The position numbers were made by a program, and so were the translations under genes. A DNA stretch of 22,625 nucleotides from JAWLFY01 sp964462125 (GTDB lineage: Bacteria; Planctomycetota; Planctomycetia; Pirellulales; Pirellulaceae): the NCBI GenBank assembly GCA_964462125.1, contig CAYWXT010000072.1, forward strand, positions 1 through 22,625. Direction: 5' to 3'. The first letter of the stretch is position 1, and each line of letters begins with the position of its first letter. The notes below the pieces were generated by a model. It ran no database searches, was not told the DNA's origin, and saw nothing but the letters and a program-made list of their open reading frames with translations. Of the stretch, positions 16,901-22,625 are shown one piece after another.

Positions 16901-17008
16901 GCGGAACTGGAAGGCTGGCTGGCGAAAGAATCCCTCATCAGTACAATCCGTGACGGCACGGAATTCGAACAGGATCTGGCGACACGATTCCAGCATCTTG
17001 CGTCATGA
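13958..17008 (+). CDS. STAND (NB-ARC-like) NTPase with N-terminal DUF4062 and C-terminal TPRs
   Basis: A 1016-residue NLR-like signalling protein. Residues 1-100 are a DUF4062 domain (MKVFVSATSKDLRAC, then DACDAVVCLVGHMFG-type strand and SYTQLEYDYA). The NTPase has Walker A GIGGQGKST (203-211), Walker B LVVLDGLE (281-288), the sensor Arg in IVTSR (R335), a GLPL-like CHPLAL (394-399) and an MHD-like ATHPLV (H507) at the end of the winged helix. From about 650 onward helical pairs follow the TPR pattern (LSNRGNAHLKVARYDAAQAD, CNRGNVYADLRRYSEAREDY). Such proteins stay monomeric until a ligand binds the repeats, then oligomerise and switch on the N-terminal domain or a partner. No membrane segment is seen. 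It is the first gene of a probable operon with a small protein and an M29 peptidase. The start is supported by the DUF4062 N-terminus; the ribosome site is weak. Confidence 0.92.
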   Translation: MKVFVSATSKDLRACRVVVNNGLQMGDIHPVDQEHFPPDHRPLDDYLEATVGACDAVVCLVGHMFGEAPPDAPNPPRSYTQLEYDYARSREKPVFVFIASDRLRSGDHTEPPELQQLQEAHRLRLQDTHKWTPFNTATELELQLARAVPRIRAACGRAPMYYRHLPKPPAWFKGRVEECAQLRKALAGASRSAPARGMVVVFGIGGQGKSTLVHQVLREKLDVSMDSGFWATAHRTGYTFDNFLDDALEHLTNGQFNKQERPEADARVTELLRVMQQNRTLVVLDGLEAWLRDGGAEADRVSLRLARQARMRELDNLLEQACGLSNGSHLIVTSRVWPAVLDQSDVATVPVHDQREKRLGLDGLDPDAAVQLMRSLGVEGDEGELANMARRFDCHPLALQVASGYTVEEYGGLLSEVPAPANVNPDDALQWLFGEVESRLPATDKSRRLLQVISLSQEEPSMPLAAIEHLLSTLNGDDADADNVRPLVSALVRYQLVSYDGRRVATHPLVKQYFGAGVDVDDARRIHEIYYEYYRRQPVVENATTLDDVRPWLLAIEHGLLAGSADLCAELLLSWFVPQFPYPFGEWFGNHGHFSEGADVLQRASALDTGARRHRFLIPRSALCLPVGRVDDAVSDLNAAVYLLADADADPLKCPERAGELAAALSNRGNAHLKVARYDAAQADFNRAVSLFEILAEVSERHWFHAAAVRSNRGMLLHELGKLRDAIQDYGAAVDIYRSRLSPELNRFNNDLAAALCNRGNVYADLRRYSEAREDYTGARDIYKALLKRGRSECRASVARAIVLVATVLQKQNRHAEALAMFDQSIATLSDLVNGGKTHFEPLLTYARMCRALSSTELGQHEEALHESGHARKMYQRLVESGRADLEGQYIHALLVHWYCLIGAGHWEAATPCYLTATFSAQRLIQQGENDLRVIFIRYTLDAAEKTVDQKRDTAVELFEKGLRIAEQALNDWTFGAEAVKAELEGWLAKESLISTIRDGTEFEQDLATRFQHLAS

Positions 17009-17068
17009 TCGTCGACGCGGTACGCTAGATCTGCGTATGATTCAAATTTGTGCGGTCAAACTGGGCTT

Positions 17069-17074
17069 GAGGAG
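17069..17074 (+). promoter_or_regulatory. Ribosome binding site for the 88-aa gene
   Basis: GAGGAG ends 8 bases before the ATG at 17083. It is one of the few good Shine-Dalgarno sites in the window and supports the small frame as a real, translated gene. Confidence 0.7.
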
Positions 17075-17082
17075 ACGCGAAA

Positions 17083-17349
17083 ATGGCTGAACTACGCTCG
17101 ACGGGCGAAGACCGGACGCCGATTCACCTCCACTCGGCTGCCGGTGACCTTCGACAGTCACTCGACCCTGCTCAGCGAACTCCGCCACGAACAGCGCCAC
17201 CGCCGGTGATCTCCGACGAGGATCTGCGGGCCGTGCAGGACGCCGTTGCCGAACTGAAATCGCTTGACGCCGACATGCGCGCACAAGTTCTCGACGCCCT
17301 GGACCCGGAGACACGCGCGCAGATCGATGCGCTGCTCGACCGCATCTGA
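17083..17349 (+). CDS. Small helical protein of unknown function, between STAND NTPase and peptidase
   Basis: An 88-residue protein with a strong ribosome site, 74 bases after the NTPase gene and 4 bases before the peptidase start. Residues 1-42 are polar and Pro/Arg/Thr-rich, probably disordered. Residues 43-88 are predicted helical, acidic and heptad-like (VISDEDLRAVQDAVAEL, SLDADMRAQVLDAL, DPETRAQIDALLDRI), as in short protein-protein interaction modules. There is no signal peptide, membrane helix or catalytic motif. Its position suggests an adaptor or regulator linking the NTPase to the peptidase; that is inference. I do not recognise a family. Confidence 0.75.
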   Translation: MAELRSTGEDRTPIHLHSAAGDLRQSLDPAQRTPPRTAPPPVISDEDLRAVQDAVAELKSLDADMRAQVLDALDPETRAQIDALLDRI

Positions 17350-17353
17350 TGCC

Positions 17354-18472
17354 GTGAGCACGGATTCGACGCTCGAGCTGGCGGAATTACTGCTCGAATA
17401 TTCCGTCCGTGTGCAGGCGGGCGATCTGGTTCTGATTAGCGGGCCACCATCGGCAAAACCGTTGCTGGAAGTCCTGTTCCGGTACGCGATGGACCGGGGA
17501 GCCCGGCCAGTGATCCGGATCAGCAGCCACCTGTCCGTCGATGCAGTGCTCAATTCCGCCGGCGACGACCCGCGGAGGTACGTCAATCCGCTTTCCATCC
17601 CCGATGGCGCCTCGATCGACTGTTCAATCGGCATCAGGGCGGACGAACCGCCCCGTGGCCGGGAACCGTCTGGAGCGGGTGCCGCTGACCCGATGCCCGC
17701 AGTACCGTCGGTCGACCGGCACTCCCGACAGCAGACCGATTTTCTCCGCCGCGCGGCCGACGGCCACGTGCGTTGGGCCGTCGCCTTCTATCCGACCGCC
17801 GACACAGCGTCCGACGCCGGCTGCACGCTGGCCGAGTTTCAGCAACTGGTTTACCGCGCCTGCATGCTGAAGGAGGACGAGCCCGCCCGGAGCTGGGAAA
17901 GGCTGCACCAACAACAACTGAGCATGTGCCGTCGACTCGAACAGGGCGCACGCCTGAAGATTACCGCTCCCAATGGGACCGACCTGACACTTGAGGTCTC
18001 CGGTCGCCACTGGATCAGTTGCAATGGTCGATTGAATCTTCCCGACGGCGAAGTCTTCACCGCACCCCACGAGAACTCGGCGAGTGGTGTCTTCGCAGCC
18101 AGTTTTCCGATTCGGCACGATGACCACGTGATTGCAGGCGCCCGTCTCGAATTTTCTCGGGGGCAGGTCGTCGCGGCGACGGCCGAATCCGGGCAGGAGT
18201 ATCTGCTCGATCTCCTGAACCGTGACACCGGTGCGCGGCGACTGGGTGAAGTTGGCATTGGCACCAATCCCCACATGACACGCGGAACGGGTTTCAGTCT
18301 CCTCGATGAAAAGATCTTTGGAACGTGCCACGTCGGCATCGGGGCTTGCTATCCCGAGACCGGAGGAGCCAATGTTTCCTCGGTGCATCGCGATTTCATC
18401 GTCGACCTCCGCAACGGCGGAGAACTCCTCATCGACCAACAGCAGGTTGTCGGGAACTCAGGGGACGAGTGA
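17354..18472 (+). CDS. M29-family (AmpS/aminopeptidase T-like) metallopeptidase
   Basis: 372 residues from the GTG at 17354; the same frame is open upstream, but that part overlaps the preceding gene. The N-terminus (LAELLLEYSVRVQAGDLVLI) is where the family normally begins. All metal-site residues known from Thermus AmpS are present in order: E233 in GEVFTAPH, E299 in LGEVGIGTN, H326 in GTCHVGIG, Y333 in CYPET, and H345 and D347 in SVHRDF. The E-E spacing of 66 and H-Y spacing of 7 equal those of AmpS. It should be an active, two-metal, cytosolic aminopeptidase. Residues ~100-125 form a Pro/Gly/Arg-rich insert. The 4-base gap to the 88-aa gene implies coupling, so it likely works with the STAND protein rather than in general peptide turnover. 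Confidence 0.9.
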   Translation: MSTDSTLELAELLLEYSVRVQAGDLVLISGPPSAKPLLEVLFRYAMDRGARPVIRISSHLSVDAVLNSAGDDPRRYVNPLSIPDGASIDCSIGIRADEPPRGREPSGAGAADPMPAVPSVDRHSRQQTDFLRRAADGHVRWAVAFYPTADTASDAGCTLAEFQQLVYRACMLKEDEPARSWERLHQQQLSMCRRLEQGARLKITAPNGTDLTLEVSGRHWISCNGRLNLPDGEVFTAPHENSASGVFAASFPIRHDDHVIAGARLEFSRGQVVAATAESGQEYLLDLLNRDTGARRLGEVGIGTNPHMTRGTGFSLLDEKIFGTCHVGIGACYPETGGANVSSVHRDFIVDLRNGGELLIDQQQVVGNSGDE

Positions 18473-18511
18473 CGCGGCGGGGCAACAGCCCACTTGCGGC
18501 GGCAGGAAGGA

Positions 18512-18991
18512 TCACCCGGTTCGACGGACGGTCTCGTAGGTGGCTTGAAACAGCCTCCGGTCGACGATCCAGACGTCGGCCGGATGGTCTACGTCGCGGT
18601 CTTCGTCGTTCTTCACCAGGTAGTCGCCCGGCTTTCCCTGCAGCGTGCCCCAGGACGTTTCCACCGAGAAGGGCCGGTCGATGCGGGCGGCCAGCACGCC
18701 CTGGCTGTCGGCATGGGGGACGTACTTGCGCCAATCGTCGTCGACCTCATGGGTGGCCTCGTATTTCTCGTACAGCCGCTCAGCCGCCTGCGGCCAGACG
18801 TCGCCCGCTTCGCCGCGGCAGAGAAAGGCTCCGCGAGGGACGTCTTCGACGCCTTCCAGTGTCTCGATCTGCTGCGGCTGGATCACTTCCCGGGCCCAGA
18901 TGGGCCGAGTCTTTCTCGCGTGGAACCAACCTCCCGAAGCATTCACTTCGTCCAGGAGCTCGGCGTTGGATGAGTTGTCGGAATCTGTCAT
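18512..18991 (-). CDS. Small PGDY-motif protein, third gene of the AAA-RyR/SLOG-SLATT set
   Basis: A 159-residue soluble protein. The N-terminal 45 residues are polar with a GWFHARK segment. The C-terminal part (~105-155) reads RIDRPFSVETSWG, LQGKPGDYLVKND and then DVWIVDRRLFQATYE. This resembles the small beta-rich family that includes phage-type proteins with a PGDW/PGDY-I-x-x followed by (D/E)-x-FxxTYE ending. The function of that family is not known to me. It begins 28 bases after the stop of the SLOG-SLATT gene and ends 39 bases from the convergent peptidase gene, so it is the last gene of the leftward operon. No signal peptide or membrane helix. Confidence 0.8.
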   Translation of the reverse strand: MTDSDNSSNAELLDEVNASGGWFHARKTRPIWAREVIQPQQIETLEGVEDVPRGAFLCRGEAGDVWPQAAERLYEKYEATHEVDDDWRKYVPHADSQGVLAARIDRPFSVETSWGTLQGKPGDYLVKNDEDRDVDHPADVWIVDRRLFQATYETVRRTG

Positions 18992-19019
18992 GCGAGTCTC
19001 GTCAATAAGGATTCATCGT

Positions 19020-20942
19020 TCAGCCGCGGGGGAGCGTCGGCGGGCGCTGACGGTGCTGGACAACCCACTCGGAGTTTTCCGCCAGGGCCTCCTGGCCGAC
19101 CTCGAACAGGATCGTGCGGGCCCGTTCGACGTCGGTAGGCGTGGGGCTGTCGGATTGGAAGATCGCATCCAGCCGCCCCCCTGCGGCACCGTACAAGTGA
19201 GCCATCCAGCCGTAGCGGCGCGACAGGATGGAGTAGGTTTGCAGGTCCGCGAACTCCTCGACGAACGCCGCGAGCAGCAGGCAGCCGAACGTCGCTAGCA
19301 CCAGAGCATGGCTCATGTGGCCCGTCGCCAGGTGATACCACAGGTGATAGACGGCGACCAGCACCGCCCCCAGGAACGCCAGCCGGGTGACGGTCTCGAA
19401 GCTGATCTCCAGTTGTGTGTTGTCGGGGGCTTTCTTTTGAAAGAACTTGTGTTGGTCGTGGATCCAGTCCTGCTGCATCCCCTGCAGACGCTGAATTTCC
19501 TCGGACAGCGACTGCGGCGGGTCCGTCGAATGTCCCCCCGACATCAGGAACAGGGCACGGACGGCATGGCGGACCCAATCGAGATCGCCCTGGAAGTGCC
19601 GGAGGTAATAGTCCGCCACACAGTCGCTCAGCCCTCCGGCCCGCCAATAGATCTGGACGCGCAGCGCCTCGGCCAAAGCACGGTAGTCCAGCCACCGCCC
19701 CTGCTGCTCGGTCGAGCGCATCCAGCGGAAGAGCGACCAGCCGACTCCTAACAAAGCCAAATAGGCGGCCAATAGCGGCCACTCGTGCCAGAAGTGGGCA
19801 TAGACTTCCAGACAGGCAACCGCCGAAAACGCGATGGCGAATAAGATCAGCGTCGTGGTTCGCGTATTGCCCTGGAAAGTTCCTGCGGCGACGTCCGCCA
19901 GCGCGTAATCGTCGCGCAGTTTCAAGACGCACTCGGGAGCGGAGTCGGCCGTCTGGGCGGACATCAAGTACATGCCGCTGGTCGACAGCCGGCCGGGAAA
20001 TTGTTGAGGCATCTCGGTGGTATCCCGATTGAAGCGGTCGATCGCCCGCCAGCGGACCTTCAGTTCCCGTTCGCCCCGGCGCGACCGGTCGGAAAACCAC
20101 CAGCGAACTTCCAACAAATGGTGGATCGGCAACAGTATTCCGCGGATCAGGCGGGCGACACGTTCACCGATGTTCCTCGGAGGACGCGGGGGCGGTGCCG
20201 TTCCCTCCTGTTCGGGAAAGATCCACCGGACCGGCACGGCCTCATCCCCGGCTGATGCCGCTCGCTGGTTGGCCGCTATTTTCACGCGGCGGACTTTCAC
20301 ATGGCAAATGGCCGTGGCATCGATCCGGTCGAGCTCTCCCACGCGCGCGAAGTACGGAGCCGGAGCGCCTTGCTGATGCCAGCCGATCACCATCGCGGTG
20401 CGGCTGCCGGGGCGGTCTTCGCCGTCCCACAAGGCGAGAAGAATCTGGCTGTGGCGGGCGATATAGCGTCCTGCTTCATCACGTTGCTGATCTCTGGCTT
20501 CGGAACCCGCTTTGAGATCGGCTTGCGTGATTCCCTCCCGCAGTGGCAGAGTGACAACCTGATCGGCACTGGAGAGCAATCCGTCGAACGTGTCGGTATC
20601 CCCATATCGTCCGTCGGGATCCAGACTCGATGCGCCGGGCCAGGGAAGGACAGCGACGAGCCGAAGATTGGCCCCCCGCTCGCGTTGGAGCTGCAACGCC
20701 ACCTCCGCCACCAACTGATCCGCACCCGCCAAGAGCGGAGAGAGAATGGCCAGCGGGGTATGCGGATAATCTGCCTGGATGCCGAGCAACGTCCGGGCAA
20801 TGACCTCTTTCACCGCCTCGACCTGCCGCGGATCGAGATCACGGTGGCCGGTGACACCGATCAGGATTGGAACGCCCGGCGACGAAGTGGGTCGCTCGCG
20901 GCTGGCAACGGAGGCGGCCTGCGGGGCAGGTTGCGTGCTCAT
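19020..20942 (-). CDS. SLOG-domain protein fused to SLATT-like membrane region
   Basis: 640 residues. The N-terminal ~245 resemble the SLOG superfamily (LOG/DprA-like Rossmann fold that binds nucleotide ligands): ILIGVTGHRDLDP at 26-38, LSPLLAGADQLVAEVAL at 67-83, a strand VVTLPL, and SQILLALWDG at 165-174. The C-terminal half resembles SLATT (SLOG-associating two-TM effector): hydrophobic helices at about 364-382, 389-406, 518-537 and 544-560, the linker RWLDYRALAEALR (416-428) and the terminal ENSEWVVQHRQRP. In predicted conflict systems SLOG senses or processes a nucleotide signal and SLATT is a pore-like effector causing membrane damage. The start ATG overlaps the stop of the AAA+ gene (ATGA, 20939-20942), implying coupled translation. 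The domain calls are by motif and layout, not by alignment. Confidence 0.85.
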   Translation of the reverse strand: MSTQPAPQAASVASRERPTSSPGVPILIGVTGHRDLDPRQVEAVKEVIARTLLGIQADYPHTPLAILSPLLAGADQLVAEVALQLQRERGANLRLVAVLPWPGASSLDPDGRYGDTDTFDGLLSSADQVVTLPLREGITQADLKAGSEARDQQRDEAGRYIARHSQILLALWDGEDRPGSRTAMVIGWHQQGAPAPYFARVGELDRIDATAICHVKVRRVKIAANQRAASAGDEAVPVRWIFPEQEGTAPPPRPPRNIGERVARLIRGILLPIHHLLEVRWWFSDRSRRGERELKVRWRAIDRFNRDTTEMPQQFPGRLSTSGMYLMSAQTADSAPECVLKLRDDYALADVAAGTFQGNTRTTTLILFAIAFSAVACLEVYAHFWHEWPLLAAYLALLGVGWSLFRWMRSTEQQGRWLDYRALAEALRVQIYWRAGGLSDCVADYYLRHFQGDLDWVRHAVRALFLMSGGHSTDPPQSLSEEIQRLQGMQQDWIHDQHKFFQKKAPDNTQLEISFETVTRLAFLGAVLVAVYHLWYHLATGHMSHALVLATFGCLLLAAFVEEFADLQTYSILSRRYGWMAHLYGAAGGRLDAIFQSDSPTPTDVERARTILFEVGQEALAENSEWVVQHRQRPPTLPRG

Positions 20943-22625
20943 GACTTCGAAAATTCACTGACAAAAAAGAGGCTCATCCCCGCCTCTTTCGCGAAATTCG
21001 GATAGTTCCGAACCTGGTTGCGGTCCTTGTTCTTGTTCTCGTCAGAGAGTTGCCGGTAGGGAATCAGCAACGGGTGCAATTTCTTCTCTGTGTCCTTTTT
21101 TGGGATCGGTGCATATCGCCAACCATTTTCCAAATGCCATTGCATCCATCCTTCATGTTCGGCGTCGGCCAACAGTTCCAGGTGAAATTCCAGATGTTGC
21201 CGAACCTGCCGGGGATCGCTTGTCTTCTTTCCGCTGGGATCAAGTCCGAGTCCCACCAGCGCCAAGACGTCAGCCATTCGTTCTGCCGCCGCGAAGTTCG
21301 ACTCCTGCAGGAATTTATCCAGATCCTCGAACTCCGTCGATTTGGTCGCCCATCCCTCCTTGAGACCGAGGGCGTCGTAGGCTTTGTGGATCGCCCGCCC
21401 CATCGTATGGATCTGGTCCGGGGTTAGCGGCGGAGACTCGTCGTGCGTCGCCGAGGGTTCATGCGCGAGCTCCAGGAATTGCTCCGCCTCGGTCTGCATA
21501 GCCAGTTGCCCTTTCGGCGGCAGCAGGGAGCGGTGCAGCGGCCCCGGCAACGCCAGCTTGAGCGGCTGCAGGACCTTGTTGAGTGACCGCGAACCGTGCC
21601 GATAGGCATCGACGTTGAGAAGAGCATGGACGACGCCATCGTCCATTTCGAGCTTGGTCTCCGGCCGGCAGCGGAACTCGCCACGCATCATCAGCGCGCG
21701 GCGGATGGGGAAGTAGATGTCGCTCGGGTCTTCTCCGTAGCGGTGACCGGAAACGACCTGGATCTTCTTGGGCTGGCTATTCTTGGGCGGCGGAGACTGC
21801 TGCCGCCGGTTCGGGCCGATCACGTCGAGGAACCCGTCGAGCCGGCTCTGGAAATCGGGCCCCTTGAGCAAACGGAAATTCTGGTAGTCCTCGGACTCCT
21901 GGTTGTTTCCTTGCGGAGGAGGGGGACCAAAGGTCTCAAACGTCCAGCTCGTCGCCCCGGCGAAAATGAAAATGCACTTCCCCAGAGGATGCGTCAACTG
22001 CCCTTCCTGGAATCGGCCGTCCTGCATCGGCGCCAGCAGGTACTGCAGCCAGTGGTATTGCTGCGAATCGAACTCGTCGAAGAAGGCGACCGGCAGGATG
22101 TTCTGGAGCGCCCGGTCCCGAATCTGGTGGAACGCCCCGATCAGGTCGGCCGGCGTGTCGAACTGTGAGAGATTGAACTCCATCCAGCCCGATTCGCCGA
22201 CCAGTTTCTTCGCCAGCTCCTTGACCGCAAACGACTTGCCGGCTCCGGGCGGGCCGAAAACGCCGATTGACAGCGGCTTCTTCCCCGGATCGTGGTGCTG
22301 ATAGTGGCGAACCAATTGCGCGAGCGTCCGCAACGACTCGATCTCGCTTCGATCGACGGCCATCAGGTTGCCGACGGCCAGATGCGGAAGATTCTCTAGG
22401 GCGATCCGGCCCCGCAGCACAACCAGCCGCGCCAGATCGGACGTCGATTGGCGGGACTTCTGAGATTCGGTCAGCAGGCTCCACTCGCGCGCTCCGGACG
22501 GGGCGGAGTCGGGGGCGGAATGGGGAAAGACGGCCCGCGAATACCGGTGCACCGGGCTCTTGATGACCCCGGCAAGACGCCCGGCGGGAAAACCGTGCGG
22601 CTCGTCGTCGACGATGCCGTGCCCC
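20939..22625 (-). CDS. AAA+ ATPase with C-terminal RyR domain (partial, 5' end outside window)
   Basis: The frame stays open to the right edge with protein-like sequence (HGIVDDEPHGFPAGRLAGVI) before the GTG at 22552, so that GTG is probably internal and the true start lies beyond the window. At least 561 residues are present. Numbered from the GTG: Walker A GPPGAGKS at 100-107, Walker B VAFFDEFD at 155-162, then IFIFAGATSW as a sensor-1-like strand. The last 77 residues (20942-21172) match the ryanodine-receptor RyR domain: AEHEGWMQWHLENGWRYAP, HPLLIPYRQL, NKNKDRNQVRNYP. RyR domains occur in prokaryotes in signalling and conflict proteins, presumably binding a ligand. It heads a leftward operon (as far as seen) and overlaps the SLOG-SLATT gene by 4 bases, so its product and that membrane protein probably act together. 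Confidence 0.85.
   Translation of the reverse strand, partial: GHGIVDDEPHGFPAGRLAGVIKSPVHRYSRAVFPHSAPDSAPSGAREWSLLTESQKSRQSTSDLARLVVLRGRIALENLPHLAVGNLMAVDRSEIESLRTLAQLVRHYQHHDPGKKPLSIGVFGPPGAGKSFAVKELAKKLVGESGWMEFNLSQFDTPADLIGAFHQIRDRALQNILPVAFFDEFDSQQYHWLQYLLAPMQDGRFQEGQLTHPLGKCIFIFAGATSWTFETFGPPPPQGNNQESEDYQNFRLLKGPDFQSRLDGFLDVIGPNRRQQSPPPKNSQPKKIQVVSGHRYGEDPSDIYFPIRRALMMRGEFRCRPETKLEMDDGVVHALLNVDAYRHGSRSLNKVLQPLKLALPGPLHRSLLPPKGQLAMQTEAEQFLELAHEPSATHDESPPLTPDQIHTMGRAIHKAYDALGLKEGWATKSTEFEDLDKFLQESNFAAAERMADVLALVGLGLDPSGKKTSDPRQVRQHLEFHLELLADAEHEGWMQWHLENGWRYAPIPKKDTEKKLHPLLIPYRQLSDENKNKDRNQVRNYPNFAKEAGMSLFFVSEFSKS

Noticed and set aside
17264..17353. Upstream extension of the M29 peptidase frame
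   Set aside because: It overlaps the 88-aa gene, and the family N-terminus is reached from the GTG at 17354.
18325..19008. 227-aa + strand frame across the convergent junction
   Set aside because: Arg/Pro-rich shadow frame overlapping two supported genes.
18988..20100. 370-aa - strand frame within the SLOG-SLATT gene
   Set aside because: Gly/Arg/Pro-rich shadow in another frame; the 640-aa frame has clear domain motifs.
1..22625. tRNA, rRNA, CRISPR array or transposase genes
   Set aside because: I read for them and saw no cloverleaf, rRNA core, regularly spaced repeat or transposase motif.

Overview
The window is GC-rich and densely coded. It reads like a chromosome segment of a planctomycete, probably a Rhodopirellula/Pirellulaceae-like bacterium. 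The clues are an ECF sigma factor beside a very long Ser/Thr kinase with an N-terminal HxxxCxxC zinc-finger and a PEGA-like domain behind the membrane helix, oversized flagellar filament proteins, and few clear Shine-Dalgarno sites. The phylum call is an inference from gene families; the genus is a guess.

Region 1 (1-6141, + strand) is flagellar: the 3' end of one flagellin, a strong terminator hairpin, a complete 674-aa flagellin paralogue, a 929-aa FliD filament cap enlarged by four hook-IN-like repeats, and the chaperone FliS. These are filament, cap and export chaperone, the last parts of the flagellum to be assembled.

Region 2 (6235-9316, + strand) is a compact run of housekeeping or envelope genes: an exported TraB/GumN-like protein, an Fpg/Nei-type DNA glycosylase, and an MscS-type channel whose ATG lies 2 bases after the glycosylase stop. 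It is followed by a broken remnant of a DUF72 gene and an inverted-repeat stretch (9372-9642).

Region 3 (9664-13318, - strand) is a signalling pair. An ECF sigma factor lies upstream of a membrane Ser/Thr kinase whose N-terminus looks like an anti-sigma zinc finger. Upstream of the sigma gene are a terminator-like hairpin and the 3' end of an unrecognised, 5'-less reading frame.

Region 4 (13958-22625) is the accessory part and the most interesting. Two convergent gene sets resemble bacterial conflict (immunity) systems. On the + strand are a DUF4062-STAND NTPase-TPR protein (NLR-like), an 88-aa helical protein and an M29-type aminopeptidase with all its metal ligands. On the - strand are a AAA+ ATPase with a C-terminal ryanodine-receptor (RyR) domain, a SLOG-SLATT membrane protein overlapping it by 4 bases (ATGA), and a 159-aa protein of unknown function. 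The two sets end 39 bases apart. A sensor/switch NTPase with a peptidase, next to a nucleotide-sensor/2TM-effector set, is what one expects in a defence island. Actual defence activity is inferred, not shown. The AAA+ gene runs off the right edge.
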